Source of the DNA: Shinisaurus crocodilurus
Lineage: Eukaryota > Chordata > Lepidosauria > Squamata > Shinisauridae
Assembly: GCA_021292165.1 (NCBI GenBank)
Contig: CM037877.1
Coordinates: forward strand, 33,864,197-33,928,196
Direction of reading: 5' to 3'
DNA: 64,000 bases
Below are positions 30,842 to 41,151 of the stretch, in pieces. The position numbers and the translations under genes were made by a program. The notes beneath the pieces were generated by a model that saw nothing but the letters and a program-made list of their open reading frames with translations, was not told the origin of the DNA and searched no databases. Numbering within the stretch: the first letter of the stretch is position 1; each line of letters starts with the position of its first letter.

Positions 30842-30990
30842 CATAGATTTCATAGATTATAGAGTTGGAAGGAGCCTACAAGGCTATTGAGTCCAACCCC
30901 CTGCTCGAGGGGTCTCCCATCCAAGTAACAACCAGGCTTGACCCTGCTTAGCTTTCCACACTCAGACAAGCTGAGCCAGCGTAAGCCACA
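30842..30990 (-). mobile_element. 5S-rRNA-derived SINE with CR1 tail
   Basis: On the minus strand: TGTGGCTTACGCTGGCTCAG, CTTGTCTGAGTGTGGAAAGC, TAAGCAGGGTCAAGCCTGG, TTACTTGGATGGGAGACCCC and GAGCAGGGGGTTGGACTCAA, then CTATAATCTATGAAATC. A short linker between 5S head and tail (CTCTAGTTTCCTGCATT in other copies) is deleted. Confidence 0.87.
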
Positions 30991-32061
30991 GAAGCAAAGC
31001 TCTGGAAAGTGTCTATAGAAGAAGGGAGATTTCTTCCCTGGATCCTCTTATTTTCGTTGCAGGCACGAGCTGCTCTCTCTGTCACAGGGTACACATTAAA
31101 GATGCTTCCCCTTCCCCAAAGCACTGGATCTGGCCCAAGTGGACTGGTGTGCACACGCTATTTACGTATGTACGTGAACATGACAGTCTTACATTCACCT
31201 GTGTAAAACTTTAAATCTATAAGAGTGAAATGCTTTGCATGTTTACTCAGAAGTAAACACTGAGTTCAATGGGGCTTTCTCCCCATTGATTGCAGCCTAA
31301 GTAGATTTCCTAATATATATATTTTTAAAAAAATGTTTTTGCCAAACACACCTTGCCATATACCTAAGGGTCCACCCCACCCCCACCACATCACTAGTTA
31401 ATCATTTTACCTACTTAAATTTAAAAAGTAACATAACTTTAGTGGGGGAACAGTACTGTACTCTGTTTTTAGAAATTAAGGTACGGTAAGCTCTTAATTT
31501 TTTTTTTTTTTAAAAAAAATCCAGTTGGGAGAGAAATCAAAACAATTCACTTCAATCTGAAAGAAACCTGTTTTCAAGTCAAGGACTCAGCCCAGAATAC
31601 ATGAATCTGTACAAAAAAGAGGGTCCTTTGGGGCATGTACAAAGACTCTTCCCTTTACCACTGACCACCCACAAACAAGCCCACACATTTGGGATTAGCT
31701 TTAGCTGCTTCCAGGGCAGCAGAGGCATGCCAGAAGAGTGGATACTTCTCATTTTAGAATTCAAGCCCTGGGACAATAATATTATCTTCAACCAAGATCT
31801 CCGTTTTTGCTGGTTTTTGCTGGTTGCTGGTTTGTGCATCTGGCTGACGAAGCCTGAAGGAATGGATCCCTCGCTGTGTCTGAAATCCTCGCCAGCTTTC
31901 CAGTCCTGGATTTCCTTGGCATGTAACTTCTCTTTATAAAAGCACAGGTAATTTTAAACGCGTTGTGAGCGTTCCCTTTCATTCTCTGCCAGAGCCTGCT
32001 GGGTTGCAGCACAGCTCCAAAGAGAGAAGGGGGCAGACGGGAGAGTGCGGTTGCTCTAGCA
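30991..32061. other. Unassigned DNA with a short AGAAGTAA repeat
   Basis: 31230-31305 holds TTTACTCAGAAGTAAACACT and GAGTTCAATGGGGCTTTCTC, the short repeat seen at 63604. A T/A homopolymer stretch lies at 31498-31519. The rest is unassigned. Confidence 0.4.
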
Positions 32062-32164
32062 CAGCCTGTCGCAACCTGGTGCCCTCCAGATGTGCCGGGC
32101 CGCAACTCCCAAGATGGGAATTGCAATCCGACACATTTGGAGGGCACCAGGTCGAGGAAGGCTG
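32062..32164. mobile_element. MITE-A variant, full palindrome
   Basis: CAGCCTGTCGCAACCTGGTG to CACCAGGTCGAGGAAGGCTG, 103 bp. Flanking 8-mers CTCTAGCA (32054-32061) and CTCGAGCA (32165-32172) differ at one base, with a central TA on the left. The arms hold GCAACTCCCAAGATGGGAATT, so the ZNF143-like word is degraded in this subfamily. Confidence 0.88.
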
Positions 32165-33661
32165 CTCGAGCAGAGCAGAGCAGAGCAGAGACGCTGCTCG
32201 CAGATGACAAAGAACCACAGTGTGCGCGTGCTTGTGGATGGCACCACAAAGGGCCGCTGGTGTCAAAGCAGAACATGTGAGCAGATGCCCCAGTTTGAGC
32301 AAGACAGACCCGCAAGTTAATCTACTTTCTGTTCTCTAATCAGGAACATTTATTTATCCTTGTCTCTTTCATTCCTGAAAGCTGAGTGCCAGCAGGGCAA
32401 AGAGAAATCCTTTGGCTTCTTTTGCTGCCACTAATCAGCTGTGAAGGAACAACAGGCACCTTTGTTTTTTGTTTTGGTGGGGTTTTTTTTTAAGGCATAA
32501 GATTTCCACATCCAAAAATTGGTCCGAAAATCCTATTGATTTCAGCGGTCACTGCAGGTGCTCTGGTCCTCTCAGAAAAAACATCTCCTCCCTTGGTTGT
32601 TATTATTGCATTTTCCTGCCCCAAAAAAGTTCAAGGTACATGAAACCAATCTGGTTACTTTAATGAGCAGGCCTTTTATCCACCCATATGCATTTAAGGA
32701 AACCGTGAGATTCCTGGTACTCTTTTTAGCGGCTGCCAAGCCCTGTACTAATAGGTATTATATAGGCCAAGTGAGTCTTGTTAATAAAGGTCTCTTTCTT
32801 CTATTCTATCTATAATATTGCCCAGATTATGTGGTGGTGGTGTTTTTAAAAAGAAACTAAATTCTTAAATACTGAAAGCGGTCTTTTTTGTCAGCAAAAA
32901 AAGAAGACACGGTTGTTTCTTTGCAAACTTTAAGAGCCTCCTCGCCCTACAGGGTACTCCTGTTTGCTTCAGTTCCATTGAATTCAGTGGCACTGGGCCA
33001 CACTTTATTTTCGCGGATTTTAAACTCCTCGGAACTTAAACCATGCCCAGGGCCTGCAGGTTTGTTACCCCTGTCAGTTATTTCCAGGATTGCTCACTGT
33101 TCCTCGTTTTCATACAAGTCAATGAATTCCACACCATCACTACGGAAAAGAGGGCCAGTCTGAGATTGTGGAAATCTGCTAGCACATTTCCCCCAAGGGT
33201 GCAAACAGCAGCTTCAGGGGAGGTCAGGGAAATGGCAGAGGAGGAACAGAAATGGCACCCCTCCCCGCCAAATTTCAAAGCGGGCACGTGCGGCTGCTAA
33301 TTAGTTTCATTTTATTTTTTTTAGCGCAGGAGGTTCTGATCATGGTCTCCCATGTCACATCTAGCTTGGGTCTGAGTCCTAGTTCTCACAGATAGAAGAG
33401 CGTGCGTGCTGCGTGGTAACTGTGTTTGTAGATCATACCACTTCGGGCTGCGGGATGGGGGTGGCTATTCCATACCAAAATGAAAATATCTCTGCACAAA
33501 TAAAACTGACATGTCAGGGGCTATGGTGCGCTAGTTTAAAGCCCTCCTCCCTGACATCTAGTTTTCTAGCTTATTATATATTGGTATGGAGGCATGTTAA
33601 ACTTTTGTGAAGACTACAACTACAGACTGCACTGGTACAGCCCAGAAACAGGTTTATTTAT
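32165..33661. other. Unassigned DNA
   Basis: GAGCA is tandemly repeated at 32168-32187. The remainder is unique-looking, with open frames that carry no motif. Confidence 0.4.
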
Positions 33662-34095
33662 TTAGGACGCAGTCCAATGGGGATGCCCGTACGTAAGCCT
33701 CCAAACTCGCGAGGATTATTATGGGCATCCTATGCAAGATGGGAGGAGCACGGAAGCTATCTTCACCTCTGTGCTCCTCCTGTCCTGCAAATCAGCTAGA
33801 CAGCCTTCTTTTTCGGCCTTCTTGAGGAGGCACTTCGGATGGGGCGGGAAGGAGGCTGGAGCACCACCTGGATACCTCGTATGCTGGCGGACCCGATCTC
33901 CTCCCAGCCCCCTGGAACGCCCTCTTCACCCCTTCTCCGGGGGCACTCTTGTAACTGTGGAGATGCAGCCAATGTGGTTCTTTCCATGCTGGCTGGAGGG
34001 GGGGGATCCGAGTGCGGATCCCCAGCTCTGAGGTCGGAGCTCTTTTCTGACCTCGGAGCTGGGAATCTGAACGATCCTATGGCCTTCTAGACGCT
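33662..34095. repeat. GC-rich repeat family W (copy 1)
   Basis: AGGACGCAGTCCAATGGGGA, GCCTCCAAACTCGCGAGG and GATGGGAGGAGCACGG align, in reverse orientation, with 40925-41022 (CATTGGATGCCCCTCCGAGT, CTCCTCCTG). Both share a TTCTTTCC(A/G)TGCTGGCTG word inside. It ends near GAACGATCCTATGGCCTT. Probably a non-autonomous element; ends not proven. Confidence 0.5.
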
Positions 34096-34188
34096 GGCCA
34101 TAGATCACTCTTTAATTTTATTTATTTGGTTTCCCCCTCACCTTTCTACCAAAAAATGGCACGAGGCAGCTTACAGGCACAATTAAAA

Positions 34189-34342
34189 GGCTCGGCTTGT
34201 CTGAGCGTGGAAAGCTAAGCAGGGTCAGGCCTGGTTATTACTTGGGTGGGAGACCCCTCCTCTAGTTTCCTGCATTGAGCAGGGGGTTGGACCCGATGGC
34301 CTTGTAGGCCCCTTCCAACTCTATGGTCTATGAAATCTATGT
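34189..34342 (+). mobile_element. 5S-rRNA-derived SINE with CR1 tail
   Basis: CTCGGCTTGTCTGAGCGTGG, AAAGCTAAGCAGGGTCAGGC, CTGGTTATTACTTGGGTGGG, then TTGAGCAGGGGGTTGGACCC, CTTCCAACTCTATGG and TCTATGAAATCTATG. The first ~30 bp of the 5S-like head are missing. Otherwise close to the copy at 15255. Confidence 0.88.
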
Positions 34343-34754
34343 ATTAAAACTATAAAACAATACCCTGAGTTTACCACAATTGCTGTTTAAGAGAGACCAA
34401 GACTGCAATCCTGTTCCCACTCATGTGGGAGTAAAGCCCCTTTGAGCTCAATAGGACTTATACCTTAGCAGGCCTGTATAGGATTGGGCTGATAGGTCTG
34501 AGAAACCTAATCTTAGGTGCTTGGCTTTGCCTGATCAGACTCTCAAACTCGCCCAGGGGATGAAGAGATTGGCGCTATTCACAGTCTCTGCTAGCAGCAT
34601 GAGAACAACTTTCCCGTGGCAAAATTCCATCCCGGTGTGTCTGACCGCCAGAGGCAATTGTGTGGGTTCCCGTATTGAGGCTAGAATCGTATTGCAAGGT
34701 GGGGGATCTCATTATGGTAACTGTGTACTGTAACAAGTGACACTGACACTACTA
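34343..34754. other. Unassigned with a short AGTAAAG repeat
   Basis: 34400-34490 (CTGCAATCCTGTTCCCACTC, GGGAGTAAAGCCCCTTTGAG, TATAGGATTGGGCTGATAGG) is a short inverted-ended repeat common in such genomes. The remainder is unassigned. Confidence 0.4.
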
Positions 34755-35112
34755 GTGTCAGTGTGGTGTAGCGGTTAGAGCAGTGTTCTCCAACCTTGGG
34801 TCTCCAGATGTTTTTGACCTACAACTCCCAGCATGCCCCAGCCAGCTGGCTGGGGCATGCTGGGAGTTGTAGGCCAAAAACATCTGGGGACCCAAGGTTG
34901 GAGAGCCCTGGGTTAGAGTGTTGGACTGGAACTCAGGAGATCCGGGTTCTAGTTCCCGCTCAGCCATGAAACTCATTGGGTGACTTTGGGCCAGCCACTG
35001 ACTCTTAGTCCAGCCCACCTCACAGGGTTGTTGTGAGGACAAAATGGAAAAGAGGAGGATTATGCATGCTGCCTTGGACTCCTTGGAGGGAAAGGTGGGA
35101 TATAAATGTAAA
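34755..35112 (+). mobile_element. tRNA-derived SINE interrupted by MITE-A
   Basis: Head GTCAGTGTGGTGTAGCGG, then after the MITE TGTTGGACTGGAACTCAGGA, GATCCGGGTTCTAGTTCCC (B box), GGGTTGTTGTGAGGACAAAA and GGTGGGATATAAATG. The insertion lies in the tRNA-like head, between A and B boxes, and so would cripple the RNA polymerase III promoter. Confidence 0.9.
34781..34910. mobile_element. MITE-A copy 7, full length
   Basis: CAGTGTTCTCCAACC to GGTTGGAGAGCCCTG with perfect 8-bp duplications GGTTAGAG (34773-34780, 34911-34918). Because the flanking SINE sequence is known from other copies, the empty site can be inferred and confirms the duplication. The two ends differ (ACACTG versus GCCCTG). Confidence 0.96.
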
Positions 35113-36048
35113 CAGAAAATCAATCATAGTAAGTGCAAATGGCGATGTTTGTGATGGATATGGCTCCGCAGACGGAGAGACCAGCACTGGAAAAGTACGG
35201 GAAACAGTCAACAACACAGAGGGCTTGCTGACTTGCACCTCAGAGTGGATGGTAGCCACAGAACCAGCTGGCCCATGTTCCCTCCCCTGCTGCCCTCAAG
35301 TTGGCTGTATATTTCTATTGTCACCCGCATTGGCAAGCCAAGCAGTGCCCCATGATATTTTGGTTGTTTCACTGATGTAATTTCACATGGCTTTAGTGTG
35401 CAGGGTGGGTGGGGAAAAGATTTTATTTTTTTAGTGTAAAACTGCCAGATCTAAATATTAGACAATTTGGTTATATATGAAAGTATAACAGGGCGCTAAT
35501 GTGAAAATGAATTTGCCTTCCATACATTTCCTTCATACATATCCATATTTGGGAGTGCTGGACTACAAAACGCATTTGTGTTAAAGGTGTTGCTCATGTG
35601 TGGAAAATGGTAACTTTTGCCTGAAAAATACATGCACGAGGCAGACGCTTTTCTCGTATGCATCATTATGTTGCTGGCATACACCACGATTTATACATGG
35701 AGTTATTTCCCAGGAGCAAACTGTGACATTTGAAGCAAACATTTTGTGAGTGTGCTTCCTCTATGTGAAATCCATGGAATCCATCATCAAAATGCTTGTA
35801 TAATTATCCCCAGGTGAGATAAAGGGAGGTTTTGGAGCTGAAATCTGAAGTTGTTTAAACAAGACTTAGGGCTGTTTGTGATTTTTTTTTGTTGGAGCAC
35901 CACAGATCTCTTGGTTGGTTTTAGAATTTGGGCATATTTGGCAAAACCCATTTCTTTATGAAACAAAAGGAAACGATTTTAAATGAGTAATTGGCCATGT
36001 TAAGGAGTATTCAGTATAGAAAAAAGGACAGTAGCCTTACTCTGTAAG
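35113..36048. other. Unassigned DNA
   Basis: Unique-looking AT-rich sequence. No gene or recognised repeat. Confidence 0.4.
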
Positions 36049-36733
36049 TGTTGGAGGATATGGGAAGGAGTCGGTCCTATACAGGTTAGGATGAAGCAGA
36101 GTTTCCCCCCTTATGCACAGCCTGGTTATTGAAACTGGTTATCACCACGTGGGTTGTTAAACCCTGCTAAAAGACTCTTTAAAGGAAATGGATTGTCCAA
36201 ACAATGTTTAAAACTAATAAAGACATTTATTAGTTTTACTTACAGTCCGTTTATTCATATATGCAGGGTGCATATAGGCAGGTTAGAGTCTTTGGTGTTA
36301 AGAATCTGCTTCATTGGAGATCACTGGCTGGAAGCCAGCTCAGACCATGCATCCATCATGTCATGAAGGGGCCACAAGCAGTCCCGCAAAGGTGCTACAA
36401 AACCCTTGGATCTTCCTCTCCCCATGTATTTAATCTAGAAGTATATTTATGCCTTAAATTATGATGACAAATTAGCTTGACCTGGATTCCTGCATTGAGC
36501 AGGGGGTTGGACACGATGGCCTTGTAGGCCCCTTCCAACTCTACTTTTCTATGATTCTATGTGTGTGGAGAGAGAGAGAGAGCGGGGGAGCGAGAGCGAG
36601 AGAGCAGGTCACAGACAGGCCGGAAGTAGGGAGAAGGGGTTACAAAACATGCAACCTGGGGATTGTTCAATTAACCCTTTCTTCCTACTCTAACTAGTGG
36701 TTACATTAGCAGGCAATATTGCAATTTCCATCA
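36049..36733 (+). mobile_element. Solo LTR of an endogenous retrovirus-like element (copy B)
   Basis: Begins TGTTGGAGGATATGGG and ends CAATTTCCATCA. Flanks GTAAG (36044-36048) and GTAAC (36734-36738) match at four of five positions. It aligns end to end with copy A at 229-728 in opposite orientation. It is about 185 bp longer because 36365-36565 carries extra DNA including a 5S-SINE/CR1 tail. CCACGTGG and an AATAAAGACA polyadenylation signal (36214) are visible. No internal viral sequence adjoins. Confidence 0.85.
36484..36561 (+). mobile_element. 5S-SINE/CR1-type tail inside the LTR
   Basis: GATTCCTGCATTGAGCAGGG, GGTTGGACACGATGGCCTTG, CCTTCCAACTCTAC and TTCTATGATTCTATG. Only the tail is present, so a 5S-SINE cannot be told from a very short CR1 insertion. 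It is absent from LTR copy A and therefore younger than the LTR insertion. Confidence 0.8.
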
Positions 36734-37561
36734 GTAACAAGAGTGGACAATCTGCAGCTGACCTACTTGAGTTTCCTGCAACCCTGTGCCACATCATCTC
36801 AAAAGCCCTCTGCATGCAATCAGTTCAGACCTCTGGCAAGAGCGATGAGTCTCTTCCCAGGCAGGCAGCCCACGAGAAGGAAGAGGGAGAGAAAAGGAGG
36901 TGGCAGAAAGAGAAAAGGGGTGACCCACCCACTTTTGGCTTCATCTCTGTTCACATGAGACCCCTGACAAATTACTGGATTTTTATAATAAGCAAAAAGA
37001 TGGAAGAAGCAGTGGGAAAACAGAGGAGGTCTACAAATTCAAGGCATTGTCTGGACCCCTTGTAAAATTATGGGAATGAGGCAGTGTGATTGCACAATAA
37101 AAGCCTAATCTGGAAGCACCCTCATTCCCAATGAAGTCCTCAAAAGACACCTATTATAGGAACATCTTTCACAAGAAATATGCAAATAACTGGTATCAGC
37201 CACTGCATCTTCAGAAGATGAGCCAAATTCCGCATATGCACCCTGGTATGTTTACAGAGCAATATAATTATCTCTGGGCTCACTGTCATCAAAGAACTGG
37301 TCTTTCAGGACTCTCCTAGCACTGAAGGAACACAGGACGATTTCACTCTTGCATGAGCATCTAAACAGTGACGTTCAAGGTATTTGTCCATAGCTCCCTG
37401 CAGAAAATCTGAAATGCAATCTAGACCTTCTTTGCCGTCTTTCTCACCATGATTGTGTATTTTGCCTTTATCATTTAAAATGGAATCCTTTAGTAGTTTG
37501 CAGCATCCTCTAGCAGAGTGGAGCAGAGAGGACAACCTTTTTAACCCATTTGCCACATTAA
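36734..37561. other. Unassigned DNA
   Basis: Unique-looking. A plus frame at 36697-37065 is open across low-complexity GAAGGAAGAGGG-type sequence and has no motif. Confidence 0.4.
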
Positions 37562-37674
37562 AGGTGCAATCCTATGCATGTTTAGACAGAAAAAGGCCCA
37601 AAACTCAGGCTGGCTGGGGCATGCTGTGAGTTGTAGGCCTTTATTTCTGTCTAAATATGCATAGGATTGCACCC
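37562..37674. mobile_element. MITE-B copy 2
   Basis: AGGTGCAATCCTATGCATGT, TTAGACAGAAAAAGG, then CTGGCTGGGGCATGCTGTGA, GTTGTAGGCC and TGCATAGGATTGCACCC. Flanked by TAA on both sides (37559-37561, 37675-37677), the TWA duplication typical of PIF/Harbinger-type elements. The left half of the core is partly lost (AAAACTCAGGC). Confidence 0.88.
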
Positions 37675-37677
37675 TAA

Positions 37678-38250
37678 GTCTCTTACTACTAGTGGTGCAG
37701 GTTTGCCCTCATGGTTCCAATTTCTTTGAGTTCTTTAATATAAGATAGCAGAATCAAATAATAATGCTTTTCTGGGACTGCCAAACTCTCTCTCTCTCTC
37801 TCTCTCTGTGTGTATCTTGGTACATACAATCCTATTGTTCCATGGAGAATTCTTCTTCTCCCTGAGATACTATTTTTCTATGTGCAGAGATCAATTTCAG
37901 CCATGTGAGGTGGGCATTCAAATATGCAACACCTGCTCCTGCGGCCTGAATTAGTGCAGTCCAAAGTGAGGTTCAGACAAACCCATCCAGGCACAATCAA
38001 GTGGTCAACCTTTCCTAATGGGATTGGACAATTCCCCCATATGTTGAAGGAACACATGAAGGGATCATGGAGTCATGGGCTAACCCCACACCACCGCAAA
38101 CATGCTTGGTGGCTATGCTCCCTGCAGTCAGCATGCATAGTCTCCAACTGCCCTGAAAATCCCGGGACTGTCACGAAAACCCTTAAGCCACCCCGGCTTC
38201 TCACTTTGTCATGCAGAGTCCCAAATTTAAACTTTTTAGACTTTCCTTAA
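37678..38250. other. Unassigned DNA
   Basis: Contains a short CT run (37787-37807). No gene recognised. Confidence 0.4.
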
Positions 38251-38329
38251 AGGGGCCATGCCATGGGCAAAATTGCAGCTCAGCTAAAACTGCAAGCGTA
38301 GCTGCAATTTTGTCCATGGCATGGCCCCT
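38251..38329. mobile_element. 79-bp hairpin element with TTAA flanks
   Basis: AGGGGCCATGCCATGG and CAAAATTGCAGCT on the left are mirrored by AGCTGCAATTTTG and CCATGGCATGGCCCCT on the right, with a loop of about 21 bp. TTAA sits directly at both ends (38247-38250, 38330-38333), as expected for piggyBac-type insertion. A Harbinger-type TAA/TTA reading is also possible. Only one copy is visible here. Confidence 0.75.
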
Positions 38330-40302
38330 TTAAGTGTAGCTCTTTTTAGGCTCGAACAGCTCCATGAAGAGAGAGATGCTGGGAGGATGTGTGTGCATGT
38401 GCACACATGCTCTACCTGCTGAAAAGGAGGCTGCACCCGGTGGCCTGGACAGAGGGAGGGAGAGGTGAATGAGGGAATTTATCACATTATTCCTATCTTT
38501 GGCAATATAAAGATTTTATTACCTAACAGAGCTGACTGTACCTCTAACAGGTGAGTTTACAGTGTCAGAAGAAAATGCAAGAAACTTCCCCTTCTCTCTG
38601 AAGCTCCATGTTTGGGGGCGTGGGGTGGGCGGGTAAGCTTCACCTGTTGAATTTGTGCCAATCCTGACAATTTTAAAACAAAAAGAAAGATATTTCTTTT
38701 TGCAAGCACTGACACACACACACCCCATGAAAAACACCAGATATCAATAATTAAGGGTTTAAGTAAGGTTAAAAAAAATTAAAAAGCCACTTATAAAACA
38801 TAATAAAATAATATATAATATAATAATGTAATAATTATAATATATAAGATTTTGTGTGTTTCCTCTAATAATTTTTACTTGACCATGCCCTTTGGTTGCC
38901 TGGCTGGCCATACCCTTGGCCATGCCCTCATGTTGCCTGGCCACGCCCTCTGGATCACACCTTCATGTTGCTTAACCATACCTCTTACAAATTCACATGT
39001 GTGTCCCTATTTTCATCTGTGAAATGTTGGAGGGTATGCAGCATGTTCTTTGTGCACAAGAAGGAGCTCTGCTTCTACACCAATCAGGTTTTCCCTTCAT
39101 ATGGAAGTTCTCTACATGTGTATGCTGGTACGTGTGTAGAACCCTTTCTCACCAATGCCACATATGTAGGCAGCAGGGTGCGAGACCCCCTGGGTGCAGT
39201 TATGGCCCTGCAACCCCTTCAAATGTTTCTTAAATATGTGCGGGGGGAGGAGGGTTCCTGATTCCCCACTAAGAAAAAAGCTTTACCACTTGACTATGAT
39301 GAATGAATTTAGTGTGTGTGTGTGCGCGTGTGCACGTGTGCGCTCATGTCTAGATAGTTGCTAACTCCATTCCTAGCAGGCCCATGCAAGACTGGGTGTG
39401 GGAACATTGCTGACACAGCAGAGCCAGGAACAATTGCACCATGGAAACAGAGTTGGTACCAAGGCCAGTGTGAGGCTATGTAGGTTGTGCCTTCATGCCA
39501 AAAGTCAATTAATTTCTAAAAAGCTAAGTCATGAGGCTCATGCCTGCACAGGAGCCACACTGCTTGACCTACAAAGCCACCCTTTTTTAAAATCAGGGAT
39601 ACGTGGAGGTACACCATGGTTACAAAGTGGTGAGGGAAATTCTTCCTGTATTCTGCTCAAAGGCATTCTTTCCTTTATTACTTTGTATGTTCTAAGACCG
39701 GGTGCTGGCATTAAAGAAAACTAGGCCACGGGGAAGATGAAATTAATTTAACAACACTCCAAAAGCCAAAACGTGTGGGTAGATTTGCAATGACAAATAT
39801 TTGTTGACATTACTGTGCTTCACAGCGGACAGCTATCTTCGGTTTAAGCCGGAAAGAAAAGATAGACCTTGATTGGGCTTCACTATAAGAAGAATGTTCT
39901 ACTTTTATGTCAAAGCACCTCATTGGGATGCCAGATGAGAAAGAAAAAAAGAAAAGAAAGGAAGCAAACAGCTCTCCCCAATATCTTCAGTTCTTCGGTC
40001 TTACAAGAACGGAACAAATTTATGGAGAATCCTGAAAATTATTGTATGGATAGGTTTTCCTCCCCCCCCCCCCCCCGCCGCCCCATGAATAGGAACCCTG
40101 CTTTTTCAGGTTTTCTGATTGCATGGAAAAAGCCATCTGCAATTACACTTCTGTGCAATAGGGGCTCTTGACCTCAACATGAGCGTGTGTTGGCAGGAAC
40201 ATGTGATCCCTCCAAAAACATATAACATCTGAATAGGACTAATTATAAGGTAGAAAGCAAAAATGGGTCTCTCTCCCTCTACCAATCGCCCTTCCTCTAC
40301 AG
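38330..40302. other. Mostly unassigned; degenerate tandem repeat at 38876-38995
   Basis: 38876-38995 repeats a roughly 30-bp unit with words GGCCATGCCCT, GTTGCCTGGC and CCACGCCCTCTGG, strongly diverged. 39312-39341 is a GT/GC alternating run. The rest is unique-looking, with no gene found. Confidence 0.45.
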
Positions 40303-40434
40303 CAGTGTTCTCCAACCTTGGGTCCCCCAGAGGTTTTTGGTCTACAACTCCCAGCATGCCCCAGCCAGCTGGCTGGGGCATGCTGGGAGTTGTAGACCAA
40401 AAACCTCTGGGGGACCCAAGGTTGGAGAACACTG
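40303..40434. mobile_element. MITE-A copy 8, perfect 132-bp palindrome with mirrored variants
   Basis: Two exactly complementary 66-bp arms with no spacer, flanked by perfect duplications CTCTACAG (40295-40302, 40435-40442). Relative to other copies it has CCCCCAGAGG for CCCCAGATG and GGTCTAC for GGCCTAC. Each change appears in both arms. Confidence 0.97.
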
Positions 40435-40542
40435 CTCTACAGCCACCTAATATATTTTTTTTTGCACACTGGGTATGTGGATTGGAACATTTTGTTTGTC
40501 ATCCTGTCTGCCTGGGGGGATGAATGGAGCAATTATTCGAGT

Positions 40543-41025
40543 CTAAGGGTGCGATCCTGTTCCGCCCCAAGCCTTGTCTGCAGGGCCGTAGGGTAGGCTG
40601 GAGTCACTGCTTCCACCTTGGATATCCCTTCCGAGGCCACAGCAGTGACTCCACCTGCGGAGCGCCCTCGCCAGCCCGCCCGCCCCCCGCAGCTGGTACA
40701 ATTCTTTCCGTGCTGGCTGGGATCCGAAGATGGAAGAGCGTCTTTGGTACCAGCATGGGGGGGGGGTGTTCCTGGGGGCGAGGAGGGGAGGGGCGAAGCA
40801 CTGCCATCCTCTGAGGAATCTAGGCAGCGCCTCCGCCTCTCCTCCTCCGCCTCTCCTCCTCACAGGGAGGGGGGAAATATTTAGATGGCCGAAATAGGCC
40901 ATTTAAATGTTTTGGAGGATGAGGGGAGTGCAGAGCAATCCTAGCCACCACGCTCCTCCTGCCTTCCATTGGATGCCCCTCCGAGTTTGGAAGGCCATGG
41001 GCACCCGCACTGGATCGGGCTGTAA
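40543..41025. repeat. GC-rich repeat family W (copy 2)
   Basis: Begins AGGGTGCGATCCTGTTCC and ends CACTGGATCGGGCTG, reverse-oriented relative to 33662-34095. It includes G, C and CTCCTC-rich stretches that keep several frames open by chance. MITE-B copy 3 abuts its right end. Confidence 0.5.
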
Positions 41026-41151
41026 GGGCGCAATCCTATGCAGGTTTAGACAGAACAAGGTCCTACAACTCCCAGCATGGCTGGCTGGGGAATGCTGGGA
41101 GCTGTAGGACTTTGTTCTGTCTAAACCTGCATAGGATTGTGCCCTGTGCCC
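41026..41151. mobile_element. MITE-B copy 3
   Basis: GGGCGCAATCCTATGCAGGT, TTAGACAGAACAAGG and CCTACAACTCCCAGCATGG, mirrored by GAATGCTGGGAGCTGTAGGA, TTGTTCTGTCTAAACC and TGCATAGGATTGTGCCC. TAA precedes it (41023-41025) and follows it (41152-41154), after a 7-bp tandem duplication TGTGCCC at the right end. Confidence 0.9.

Noticed and set aside
32168..32187. GAGCA tandem as a minisatellite of interest
   Set aside because: Only four units and adjacent to a MITE target site. Ordinary slippage explains it.
31788..32315. A 175-residue minus frame
   Set aside because: It passes straight through a MITE-A variant palindrome, so it cannot be a conserved coding exon.
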